64,000 nt of DNA from Reyranella sp. Lineage in GTDB: Bacteria; Pseudomonadota; Alphaproteobacteria; Reyranellales; Reyranellaceae. The notes under the pieces were generated by a model. The model was not told where the DNA came from, did no database searches, and saw only the letters and a program-made list of their open reading frames with translations. The stretch is from positions 146,844 to 210,843 of the forward strand of contig NZ_SCUT01000040.1 in assembly GCF_004297265.1 (NCBI RefSeq), written 5' to 3'. Of this stretch, positions 53,628 through 61,831 are shown one piece after another; within the stretch, counting starts at the first letter, position 1; every line of letters starts with the position of its first letter. A program made the translations under genes and the position numbers.

Positions 53628-54590
53628 ATGCTGTTCGGCGCACACCACGAGTGGGGCAGGCTTCGCGAAATGGTGATCGGGCTCTCCCCGGCCGAAGACG
53701 TCGTCGTCTTTTACGAGGAATCGTGCCGCTGGCTGACGCCGGAGGGTCTCGAATTCAGCCGCCGCCACACCGGACGGCGCCTGATCGACGTCGATCCGGA
53801 CTGGGCGCACCGCATCGAACGCCAGGTCGATGCGCTGGCCGAACTCGTGGCCCGCGAGGGCATCACGGTGCATCGCCCGCAAAGGCTGAAGGGCGAGGAG
53901 CGCACGTTCCTTGCGCCGAACGGCGAGGGCGCGCAGCTCTTTCCGCGTGACGGCATGATCGTCGTCGGCAGGCACGTAATCGACGCCTCGCTGCGCCTGA
54001 AATGCCGCCAGCGCGAGCGCTATGGCCTGCGACTGCTGATCCAGAACGCCATACTGGCCAAGGGTGCGCATTGGTCGAGCGTTCCGCTGGGCTCGCCCGG
54101 CTGCGTCGACGGTCCCTTCCTCGAAGGCGGCGACACGCTGCTCAACGGCCACGAGATCTATGTCGGCATCTCGGGCTGCGCTTCCGATCTCGCCGGCGCC
54201 GACTGGCTGCAGGCCCTGCTCGGCGACACCTATCGCGTGATCCCGGTCGCCCTGAAGTCGCACGTCCTCCATCTCGACTGCGCCATGGCGCTGATCCAGC
54301 CCGGCCTGGTGATCCATTGCCCGCAGAAGCTCATCGACGGCCTGCCTATGTCGCTGCGCGACTGGGACAAGATCGAGGTTTCGTCCGAGGAAGCCGCGCT
54401 TCTCGCCACCAACGGCCTCGTCCTCGAGCCGGGGCGGGTCATCGTCGACGCGGACAACAAGCGCGTGATCGACGAGTTGCGCAAGCGCAAGGTCGACGTC
54501 ATCCCCCTGCCCTTCGACGGCCCGATCCGGCTGGGCGGAGGCCTGCGCTGTGCCCACAATCCGCTGCTGCGCGAGAGCGTGCTGGCTTAG
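53628..54590 (+). CDS. Amidinotransferase-fold protein
   Basis: A 320-residue protein of the guanidino-group-modifying superfamily (glycine amidinotransferase, DDAH, arginine deiminase). The catalytic set is visible: Asp108 in LFPRDG, the EGGD motif at 166-169, His215 in VLHLDC and the nucleophile Cys308 in GGGLRCAHNP. The overall pattern is nearer to amidinotransferases than to deiminases, so transfer of an amidino group from arginine to an amine acceptor is the best guess. It starts 2 bases after manC and overlaps the opposed GT2 gene by 4 bases at its end, which suggests a role in the same glycan locus. Confidence 0.82.
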   Translation: MLFGAHHEWGRLREMVIGLSPAEDVVVFYEESCRWLTPEGLEFSRRHTGRRLIDVDPDWAHRIERQVDALAELVAREGITVHRPQRLKGEERTFLAPNGEGAQLFPRDGMIVVGRHVIDASLRLKCRQRERYGLRLLIQNAILAKGAHWSSVPLGSPGCVDGPFLEGGDTLLNGHEIYVGISGCASDLAGADWLQALLGDTYRVIPVALKSHVLHLDCAMALIQPGLVIHCPQKLIDGLPMSLRDWDKIEVSSEEAALLATNGLVLEPGRVIVDADNKRVIDELRKRKVDVIPLPFDGPIRLGGGLRCAHNPLLRESVLA

Positions 54591-55885
54591 GTTCCGCGCT
54601 TGGGCGTGCGGTCGAACACGACCGGCTTGGGCTTGCTGAACGTCTTCCGCAGGTGGACGCCGAACGAGCGGAAGACGGTCGCCACCTGCCCGCCCACGAA
54701 CCGCAGCAGCACGACGCCGAACTCCAGCGGCGGTATCTCGCCGCCGCGGATGAAGTTGTGGCCGGCGCGCAGGAAGGTCGTGGCGCAGACCAGCACCCAC
54801 GCCACCGTGACGACGAACAAGGTCAGCAGCAGCGGCACGAGGGACGGCGCCAGCAGGCCCGCCAGGATTCCCGAGACGATGCCGACCAGAAGCACCGGCT
54901 GGTTGAGCGCCATGCAGAGATGCAGGAGAGCCGCGAGCTTGGACGACAGGGTGATGTCCCGGCTCTTGAGGATTTCCGGGAACATGCGCATCGAGACGTG
55001 CCGGAACCCGTCCTGCCAGCGCTGCTGCTGGCGCAGCCAGGTCTTGGTGTCGGCCGGCAGCTCACCCGGCACGCCGACACTGGTCAGGAACAGCGCGCGC
55101 CAGCCTTTTACCCAGCCGCGGTAGGTGAGATCGAGATCCTCGGTGACGGTATCGCCCTTCCAGCCGCCACCGGCATCGATCGCCGCGCGCTGCCAGATGC
55201 CGCAGGTGCCGTTGAAGGGCAGCGGATGGCCGGCCCAGCAGCGCGTCGCCTGCTCGATGCCGAGATGGGCGTCGAGCGTCACCATCTGCATCTCGGTCAG
55301 CGCGTTCTCGTGCGGGTTGAGGAAGTCGAAGCGCGCCTGGACGAAGGCGGTCTTCGGCTCGGCGAAGAAGGGACGCATGCAGACGCGCAGGAAGTCGGTC
55401 GGCGGAATGTAGTCTACGTCGAAGATCGCGAAGAAATCGTAGGGCGTCTGCTGCATCGCCTCGTGCAGGGCGCCGCCCTTGTAGCCGCTGCGGTCGGTGC
55501 GCTGGAGCGCGACCACGTCGAAACCCTTGGCCCGCAGCTCGGCCGCGACCTGGCGCACCATCTCCGCCGTCTCGTCGGTACTGTCGTCGAGGAGCTGGAT
55601 GTGCAGCTTGTCGCGCGGCCAGTCGAGCGCCGCCGCCGACTCCGCGCCGCGACGCACCACCGGGCCCTCGTTGAACGACGGGATCTGCACCACGACATGC
55701 GGCAGGTCGGCGTCGGCCGGCAGCGGCGTCGAAAGCAGCATCTCCTCGCGACGGAGGCCGCGGGCCTTCAGGCGGTGGTGCAGCACTACCATGTAGAGCA
55801 GGCTGCCGATGAAGGCGGCCAGCAACACGCAGCAGACCGTGAACACGGCGCCGAAAAGGAGAGCCAGGGTGGCAAGCATGGCCAT
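54587..55885 (-). CDS. CslA-like family 2 glycosyltransferase (synthase 1)
   Basis: A 432-residue membrane glycosyltransferase similar to the glucomannan/mannan synthases of the CslA type. N-terminal helix about 5-35, catalytic domain about 60-290, then three to four helices. The processive D,D,D,QxxRW set is complete: Asp-Asp at 100-101, DVD at 156-158, TED at 248-250 and QQQRW at 286-290. RTDRSGYKGGALHEAM near 129-144 is typical of CslA relatives. Such enzymes polymerise mannose or glucose and pass the chain through the membrane. The start lies 10 bases after synthase 2, making a tandem pair at the end of the minus-strand operon. Confidence 0.88.
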   Translation of the reverse strand: MAMLATLALLFGAVFTVCCVLLAAFIGSLLYMVVLHHRLKARGLRREEMLLSTPLPADADLPHVVVQIPSFNEGPVVRRGAESAAALDWPRDKLHIQLLDDSTDETAEMVRQVAAELRAKGFDVVALQRTDRSGYKGGALHEAMQQTPYDFFAIFDVDYIPPTDFLRVCMRPFFAEPKTAFVQARFDFLNPHENALTEMQMVTLDAHLGIEQATRCWAGHPLPFNGTCGIWQRAAIDAGGGWKGDTVTEDLDLTYRGWVKGWRALFLTSVGVPGELPADTKTWLRQQQRWQDGFRHVSMRMFPEILKSRDITLSSKLAALLHLCMALNQPVLLVGIVSGILAGLLAPSLVPLLLTLFVVTVAWVLVCATTFLRAGHNFIRGGEIPPLEFGVVLLRFVGGQVATVFRSFGVHLRKTFSKPKPVVFDRTPKRGT

Positions 55886-55895
55886 CGACGCTGCC

Positions 55896-57140
55896 TCAGA
55901 CGCCCGTCTTGGGCGTGCGGTTGAATTCGGTCTTCTTGCCGAAGCCGGCGCTGACGATCGCGGTGGCGTTGGCGACGGCGAGGTATACGATCAGCGCGGG
56001 CACGCTGGCAGCCGTGACCAAGTAGCGCGCCGTGCCGCCGCGCTTCAGGCGCCGGTAGGCGCCCCAGGTCATGCCGAACAGCACGGCGAGCATGCCGATC
56101 AGCCACAGCCAGAGGCCGAAACCGAAGAGCCCCAGCAGCCGTCCATGGCCCAGGATCGAGACGACCAGGGCCATGATGCCGACCACGAGCAGCGGAAAGA
56201 TGAGCTGCTGGCTGAGCGCCACGGTGGTGGTGAGCTTCGCCTCGGTCGGCCAGGCCGACTTCCAGATCGGCACCAGCAGCTTGCGGGCGACCTGCACGAA
56301 ACCCTTGGACCAGCGGCTCTGCTGGGCGCTGAAATCCTCGACCTTCTGCGGCAGTTCGCCGACCACGTGCGTGTCCATCAGGAATACGCCGGTCCAGCCC
56401 TTCAGGTAGGTCCGCAGGACCAGGTCGAGGTCTTCCGACAAGGTGTCGTGCGACCAGCCGCCCGCCTCCTCGACGGCGGCGCGGCGCCAGATGCCGCCGG
56501 TGCCGTTGAACTGGAACGGCACGCCGCGCCGGGCGCGGACGTCCTGCTCCACGGCAAAATGCGCGTCCTGCATGAGGCGCTGGGTGCGCGTCAGCCAGTT
56601 GCGCTCGCCGTTGCCCCACTCGATGCGGGTCTGCACGAAGGCGGCCCGCGGATTGGCCAGCATCGCGGCCATCGCCTGCTTCAGCCAGTCCGACGGCGGC
56701 ACGAAATCGGCGTCGAACACGGCGACAAAGGGCGCATCGTCGAGCGCGAGGCCCGCCGCCAGCGCCCCGGCCTTGAAGCCCCCACGGTCACTGCGGCGGA
56801 CATGATGGGCATCTATGCCTGCCTTGCGCAGGCGGGCGATGGCATGGGCGGCGATATCCGAGGTGATGTCGTTGCTGTCGTCGAGGAGCTGGATCGTCAG
56901 TCGGTCGCGCGGCCAGTCGAGCGCACCCATGGCGGCCATCGAGCGCTCCACCACCAGCGGCTCGTTGTAGACCGGCACCTGCACCAGCACGCGCGGCAGA
57001 TCCTCGGGCAATGAAGGCGCCGGAGCCTGCCCGCGTGGCAGCTCGAACAGCCAGTACACCAGATAGAGGAAGTAGCCTGCGATCGCGAACTGCGCGGCGA
57101 GGCACAGGAAGACGAGGAGATCGATCAGGAACAGCAGCAT
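55896..57140 (-). CDS. CslA-like family 2 glycosyltransferase (synthase 2)
   Basis: A 414-residue paralogue of the adjacent synthase. The N-terminal membrane helix is at about 3-32, the catalytic domain about 48-280, with Asp-Asp at 87-88, DAD at 143-145, SED at 235-237 and QQSRW at 273-277, then three to four C-terminal helices. Both proteins end with an FNRTPKTGV/FDRTPKRGT-like tail, a shared feature that suggests duplication. ATG at 57140 is chosen because the membrane helix begins there; the frame upstream runs into the devA-like gene. Two synthases may make different linkages or form a heteromer. Confidence 0.88.
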   Translation of the reverse strand: MLLFLIDLLVFLCLAAQFAIAGYFLYLVYWLFELPRGQAPAPSLPEDLPRVLVQVPVYNEPLVVERSMAAMGALDWPRDRLTIQLLDDSNDITSDIAAHAIARLRKAGIDAHHVRRSDRGGFKAGALAAGLALDDAPFVAVFDADFVPPSDWLKQAMAAMLANPRAAFVQTRIEWGNGERNWLTRTQRLMQDAHFAVEQDVRARRGVPFQFNGTGGIWRRAAVEEAGGWSHDTLSEDLDLVLRTYLKGWTGVFLMDTHVVGELPQKVEDFSAQQSRWSKGFVQVARKLLVPIWKSAWPTEAKLTTTVALSQQLIFPLLVVGIMALVVSILGHGRLLGLFGFGLWLWLIGMLAVLFGMTWGAYRRLKRGGTARYLVTAASVPALIVYLAVANATAIVSAGFGKKTEFNRTPKTGV

Positions 57141-57156
57141 GCCGGGGCCGCCGCTC

Positions 57157-57873
57157 TCAATGGTAATGGATGGGGACTTCGAAGCATCGGCCGTCCTCGA
57201 TGTGGAGGCGGCGCGAGGCAACGTCGAAGATGCGCTCGTCGTGAGTCGAAAGCACCACCGCGCACTTGGCACGCAGGGCCAGGTCCTTGAGCTGGTCGAC
57301 CACCAGCCGGCCCGACACGCGATCCAGGGCCGAAGTGGGTTCGTCGGCGATGATGAGATCAGGCAGCCCGATCATGGTCCGGGCGATGGCGACACGCTGC
57401 TGCTGACCACCCGACAACTCATCCGGCCATGCAGCGCCCTTGTCGCCGAGGCCGAGCATGCCGAGCAGGTGCCGCGCGCGCGGCTCGTCCCACGCCGGAT
57501 CGGCGAGCGGCGTCGTGGAGACGCCGGCGATCACGTTCTGCAGGGCCGTCAGCGAGGACAGCAGATTGCGCTTCTGGAACAGGAAGCGGATGCGATTGCG
57601 CAATTCGTCGAGGGCAGAGCCGCCCAGGCCCACGATATCGGTCCCGAGCAGGCGAAGCTTGCCCTCGGAGGGCTTGCGCATGGTCCCGAGGATGGTAAGC
57701 AGCGTCGTCTTGCCCGACCCCGACGGGCCGGTGACGATCACCAGCTCGCCCTCGCGGACCTGCATGTTGATGTCGAACAGGACGTCGACCCGCTGCGGCC
57801 CCTCGCCATAGTGGTGGTGAACGTCGACGGCCTCGACGACCGCCGGCCCGAATCCCTGTGTGTCGGCGGTCAT
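57157..57873 (-). CDS. devA: DevA-like ABC exporter ATPase
   Basis: A 238-residue ABC ATPase of the LolD/MacB group, closest to DevA of cyanobacterial DevBCA glycolipid exporters: HHHYGEGPQRVDVLFDINM, Walker A GPSGSGKTT near 49-57, signature LSGGQQQRVAIARTM near 153-167, Walker B LIIADEPTSALD near 173-184 and switch His in LSTHDERI near 208-215. It starts two bases after the permease stop. It would drive a mechanotransmission-type export with the DevC-like permease and DevB-like adaptor, rather than transport through its own channel. Confidence 0.88.
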   Translation of the reverse strand: MTADTQGFGPAVVEAVDVHHHYGEGPQRVDVLFDINMQVREGELVIVTGPSGSGKTTLLTILGTMRKPSEGKLRLLGTDIVGLGGSALDELRNRIRFLFQKRNLLSSLTALQNVIAGVSTTPLADPAWDEPRARHLLGMLGLGDKGAAWPDELSGGQQQRVAIARTMIGLPDLIIADEPTSALDRVSGRLVVDQLKDLALRAKCAVVLSTHDERIFDVASRRLHIEDGRCFEVPIHYH

Positions 57874-57875
57874 GG

Positions 57876-59153
57876 TCACTCGAACAGCATGATGGGATCG
57901 ACCCGCCACAGACGCCGGATGGCGAACAGGCTGGAAACGACGGTCATGATCAGGCAGGCGACCAGCGCCACGACCATTTCGCGCAGGCCCATCGTCATGC
58001 CGAGATGCATGGCTGCTTCCGTGGCGCCGTAGACGAAGCGCCCGAGCGTGAAGGCCACGAGGAAGGCCGGCGTGATGATGGCGGCGCCGATCTGGCCGAT
58101 CATGAACAGGAAGAACCACCAGTCGTAGCCGAGGCTCTTCAGGATGGCATATTCCGGCAGGTAGAAGCGGATGATCTGGTACTGGGCGTAATAGATGAAG
58201 ACCATGCCGATCATCACGCCCATCACGAAGCCCAGGTCGGTGATGTAGCCGACCGGCGTCTCGCGCGACCAATAGGTCCGTTCGCGTTTCTCGAAGTCGC
58301 GCAGGGTGACGACCTCGCCGCGCCCGGCCAGAGCGGTATTGAGCTCCCGGCGGACCTGTTCGACGTTCGAGCCCTTGGCGAGCTGGATCGCGATGAACGC
58401 CGGCCGGTCGGACCACCACGAACCGAATACCTCGGCCATCGTGTCCTCCGACATGATGATGGAGCCGTCGTTCAGCACGTTGGGGCCGAGGGCGAATGTG
58501 CCGACCACGAACAGCTGGCGCAGCAGCCCGCGATTGTCGGGCGGTCCAAGCACCTGGAACTCCGGCTTGCCAGGTCCTACCTGGTCGGCGAGATCGCCAA
58601 AATAGGGTCTCGATTCGCGATCGTAGAGCAGCCGGCGCGCCTCGCGCAGCCGGTAGAGGTTCTCGCGCAGGCCGGGCACGTCGATGGCCGGGCGCTCGAC
58701 ATCGACCGCATACCAGGCAATCCGGCGCCCGCTGTCCATGCCCTTGTGGGTGATCGACATCACGCCGAACCAGAACGGCAGCGTGTTGGTCACCGCCGGA
58801 TTGGCCGACAGGACGTCTGTCATGGAGGCCGGCACTTCGGCGTGAAGCTGCAGCGACTTGAAGCCGTAGGGCACCAGGACGAGGTCACCGACCACCGAGC
58901 GGTGAAGCCGGATCGCCGAGTCATAGACGGCGCGCTCGATGCCGAGCTGGGCGAAGATGACCAGCAGGCTCGCGGTGACGCCGGCGAGCGACAGAAGGGT
59001 ACTCGTCCGCTGGCGCTTGAGCTGCTGGGCGCCCAGCGGCATGCGCGTGGCGGTGACGGCCGCCGCCCGCAACCGCGTCAACGAGAAGCCCGCCCACCAG
59101 TTGAACCAGCGCCGCGGCCGCAGCGACGGATTGCCTGGCAGCGTGACAGCCAT
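57876..59153 (-). CDS. devC: DevC-like ABC exporter permease (FtsX/MacB type)
   Basis: A 425-residue four-helix permease. The first helix is near residues 52-72, after PLGAQQLKRQRTSTLLSLAG. A large periplasmic domain (about 75-295) follows, then three helices near 310-335, 355-380 and 395-415, the FtsX/MacB layout. AVYDSAIRLHRSVVGDLVLV near 74-93 is a DevC hallmark. It does not form a classical channel but couples ATP hydrolysis to the periplasmic adaptor. Its start overlaps the adaptor stop by one base (TGATG). Confidence 0.88.
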   Translation of the reverse strand: MAVTLPGNPSLRPRRWFNWWAGFSLTRLRAAAVTATRMPLGAQQLKRQRTSTLLSLAGVTASLLVIFAQLGIERAVYDSAIRLHRSVVGDLVLVPYGFKSLQLHAEVPASMTDVLSANPAVTNTLPFWFGVMSITHKGMDSGRRIAWYAVDVERPAIDVPGLRENLYRLREARRLLYDRESRPYFGDLADQVGPGKPEFQVLGPPDNRGLLRQLFVVGTFALGPNVLNDGSIIMSEDTMAEVFGSWWSDRPAFIAIQLAKGSNVEQVRRELNTALAGRGEVVTLRDFEKRERTYWSRETPVGYITDLGFVMGVMIGMVFIYYAQYQIIRFYLPEYAILKSLGYDWWFFLFMIGQIGAAIITPAFLVAFTLGRFVYGATEAAMHLGMTMGLREMVVALVACLIMTVVSSLFAIRRLWRVDPIMLFE

Positions 59154-60151
59154 CAGAGAAAGGTGACGCGCGTCTCGCGGCCCAGAACCTGGGGCATGCT
59201 GGACGGGTCGTCGAGCTGGATCTCGACCTGGACCACGCGCGCGTCGGTGGAGGAGCCGCCATCGGGCTCCATGCGCTGCATGCGCTTTACCGTCGGCGCA
59301 ACACGGGAGATCGTGCCCATGTAAACGGTCGGACTACCGCGAAAGGTCACCTCGACCTTGCCGCCGGTCGCAATGCGACCGACATTCAATTCGTCCACGT
59401 CGGCCAGCACGCGAAGCTGCGACAGGTCGACGATCTTGGCGATGCCGTTCTGAGACACGCGCTCGCCCTGACGCGAATAGATCTGGATCACGATGCCATC
59501 GAGCGGCGAACGCACCAGCGCCTGCTCGCGCGTGTTCCGGGCATTGTCCAGCTTGGCCTTGATGATCGAGATGTCCGTATCGATCTGCTGCAGGTCGGTC
59601 TGGAGCGTTTCCTTCATGACGCGCAGTTTTGCCTGCTCCCGCTCGAGGCTCTGCTGCGAAATGCTCTGCTCGAGTTGCTTTTGGTCCGGCGGCTTGCCGG
59701 AACGCTGCATCTCGAGGTTCTTGAGCTTGACCTCTTCGGCCGCGGACTTGACCATGACTTCCTGCATGGCGATCTCGGCCATGCGATAGCCGCTGACCAT
59801 TGCCTCACGAGCCCGCTCGGTCTTGGCAAGTTCGGCTTCCGACGTGCGAACGGCGATGTCGGCCTTTGGATAATTCGACAGGACGGCGATGACCTCGCCG
59901 CGCTTGACCGTCTGACCGTCGGTAACCCGCAGTTCGTTCAGCACGCCGCCGCCGGCCGGGTCCCCGGCAATCAGGGCCGTGCCCGCAGGCGCGTCCGTGT
60001 AGCCACGTGAAATCAGCGGTGGCAACGGACGGGGGCCGTCCTGGGCACTGCTGGTCTGCCGGCTGGGGGTCATCCACAGGATGAGAGCCGCGCCGACGAG
60101 CAGCGCGACCAATCCTGCGGCGCTCCAAGTGAACTTTCTTACCTGCGCCAT
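59153..60151 (-). CDS. devB: DevB-like periplasmic adaptor (HlyD family)
   Basis: A 332-residue membrane-fusion protein. One N-terminal helix (about 10-27) anchors it. Residues 58-95 and 210-240 form the split lipoyl domain (PAGGGVLNELRVTDGQTV...SPLDGIVIQIYSRQGERV, cited in part). Residues about 100-205 are a long coiled-coil hairpin, and a beta-barrel ends the protein. In the DevBCA system such an adaptor joins the ATPase/permease to a TolC channel. No TolC is encoded in the window; a Wza-like outer-membrane protein gene lies 55 bases upstream instead. Confidence 0.88.
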   Translation of the reverse strand: MAQVRKFTWSAAGLVALLVGAALILWMTPSRQTSSAQDGPRPLPPLISRGYTDAPAGTALIAGDPAGGGVLNELRVTDGQTVKRGEVIAVLSNYPKADIAVRTSEAELAKTERAREAMVSGYRMAEIAMQEVMVKSAAEEVKLKNLEMQRSGKPPDQKQLEQSISQQSLEREQAKLRVMKETLQTDLQQIDTDISIIKAKLDNARNTREQALVRSPLDGIVIQIYSRQGERVSQNGIAKIVDLSQLRVLADVDELNVGRIATGGKVEVTFRGSPTVYMGTISRVAPTVKRMQRMEPDGGSSTDARVVQVEIQLDDPSSMPQVLGRETRVTFL

Positions 60152-60206
60152 AACAAATAGTACCAGAAAACCCCTGGGGACGCTGCCCCTAGTTGGAAGC
60201 CCGGCG

Positions 60207-61361
60207 TCAGAAGCCGGTTGTCAGAACATTGCCGCGCGCGACACCCACGATCGAGAATGTACGATAGATTGATGTCAAGATCTTGTCGTACTCGTAGAGT
60301 GGCGCGTTCGTAATGTAGACAACGTCCTTCGGCAGCACCGGAAACTGCTGAGCGATGAAAATGGATACCGGCTGGTAGAGATCCAGCCGGAAAACGCGCG
60401 CCCGGGCTGTGGGATTGTTCTGCAAATCCCCCATTCTGAACACATAAACGCCCGTTTTGTTGGCCCGCGAGTCGTTCAGGCCACCGACCATGCCCATGGC
60501 CTCGAGCAGGCTGATCGAATGCTTGGACATGTCGACATTGCCCGCCTTCACGACGGCACCCAGCACGGTGAACATCCGAGGATTGGGGCGAACAACGATC
60601 TCGTCGTTCTTTTGAAGGCCGATGTCGCCCCCGGCCAGCAGGTCGGAATATTGTTGCTGCAGGATGATCTGGCCGTTGCGGCGCACGACCACCTCGAATT
60701 GATTGGCGCCCACGCCGTTGGGCTGCTGTCCGCCGATGCCGGACGGGCCGCCGGACTTGTTGATCGCCTCGACGACGGTGCGGACCCCCTCGAGCAGGGA
60801 GACCCGTCCGGGGTTCCGGACGTCGCCCGATACCATCACGGTGTGGGTCCGGTCGGCGACGAATTCGACGATGACCTGCGGGTCCTGGGCCTTGCCGGAA
60901 CTGGCCACCTGCTGGGAGATCTTCTTCTCGATCTGGCTCAGGTCAAGGCCCGCAACCTTGATCGTGCCGACGAAAGGGACGTTGATGGTGCCGTCGTCGG
61001 TGACGCGCTGGACGCCGAAATCGGCTCCTGGCCGCTGGATCGTCGGGAAGATGCTGCCTTCGTAGGGCTCGAATATGCGGACCTTGATAGCGTCGCCGGG
61101 CGCCACGGCGACTCGGCCGCCGGCCGACAGATTGCTCACCGTCGAGGCGCGGTCGATAGGCGGAGGCTGGCGATAGTTCGCGATGGTCGTCGGCGTGAGG
61201 TCGATCACGTCGAAGGGCAAGGCATCGGTCGTTGTCGTGGCCGCGCCCCCCATCCAGGGACCGTCGCCGGGCATCGCGGTGCAGGCCGCCAAGCCAACAA
61301 CCAGGCCGAGGACAATGGCGGTAGGTCGCGCGGCGGCGCGCAGCCAGCTCCAGATTGTCAA
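60207..61361 (-). CDS. Wza-like polysaccharide export lipoprotein
   Basis: A 384-residue outer-membrane polysaccharide export protein. A signal peptide ends in the lipobox GLAAC, so the mature protein starts with a lipidated Cys. The polysaccharide export domain (about 78-170, starting VAPGDAIKVRIFEP) and two SLBB-like repeats (VMVSGDVRNPGRVSLLEG near 178, and FTVLGAVVKAGNVDMSKH near 265) follow. The start is unclear: TTG at 61361 has GGAG eight bases ahead, and another TTG at 61415 is in frame. Wza-type pores normally work with a Wzc/KpsE co-polymerase, which is not encoded nearby. Confidence 0.85.
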   Translation of the reverse strand: MTIWSWLRAAARPTAIVLGLVVGLAACTAMPGDGPWMGGAATTTTDALPFDVIDLTPTTIANYRQPPPIDRASTVSNLSAGGRVAVAPGDAIKVRIFEPYEGSIFPTIQRPGADFGVQRVTDDGTINVPFVGTIKVAGLDLSQIEKKISQQVASSGKAQDPQVIVEFVADRTHTVMVSGDVRNPGRVSLLEGVRTVVEAINKSGGPSGIGGQQPNGVGANQFEVVVRRNGQIILQQQYSDLLAGGDIGLQKNDEIVVRPNPRMFTVLGAVVKAGNVDMSKHSISLLEAMGMVGGLNDSRANKTGVYVFRMGDLQNNPTARARVFRLDLYQPVSIFIAQQFPVLPKDVVYITNAPLYEYDKILTSIYRTFSIVGVARGNVLTTGF

Positions 61362-61447
61362 ATTCCGATCTCCGTCCGGAACTGTCGCCGCGATTCGCGC
61401 CGCGCCTGGTCCCAACTCATTGATACGTCACTCAGCCCAATCTGTAG

Positions 61448-61831
61448 TTAACCCGCGGTGCGGCGCGGGTGCAAGCTTTCCCCTGCGGGGAGTCGTGGTT
61501 CCTTCTCAAGCCTCGCCGCGGCCTCTTCAGTCGTCCCGGTGATCTCCAGCAGTTCCGAGAAGCCACTGACGAGAAGGCAATCCCACGCCGCACCGGCGAA
61601 CCGGCAGAACACGATGCGCGCCTGCACGTCCGCCGCCCGATGCAGGACGGACGCAAACGTCCGGACGCCGGCGGCACTCATGTAGGCGACCTCGCTGCCA
61701 TCGACGATGACACGCGCACCCGGCCGAAGCTCTGCCAGCAGCATCCCTTCGACCGCCGTAGCGGTCACGGAATCGACCTTGGCCGGCAGCATCACGGTGG
61801 AGATCGGCAGCTTCCTGATCATGCTACTCAT
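61448..61831 (-). CDS. STAS domain protein (anti-sigma-antagonist type)
   Basis: A 127-residue single STAS domain (about 8-105). The phosphorylatable Ser near 52 is in AYMSAAGVRTF, where SpoIIAA-type antagonists are phosphorylated by a partner-switching kinase. No cognate kinase or phosphatase gene is present in the window. The start overlaps the GT21-like gene stop by four bases (ATGA), so it is made together with that glycosyltransferase, and could regulate glycan or glycolipid synthesis post-translationally. Confidence 0.82.
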   Translation of the reverse strand: MSSMIRKLPISTVMLPAKVDSVTATAVEGMLLAELRPGARVIVDGSEVAYMSAAGVRTFASVLHRAADVQARIVFCRFAGAAWDCLLVSGFSELLEITGTTEEAAARLEKEPRLPAGESLHPRRTAG

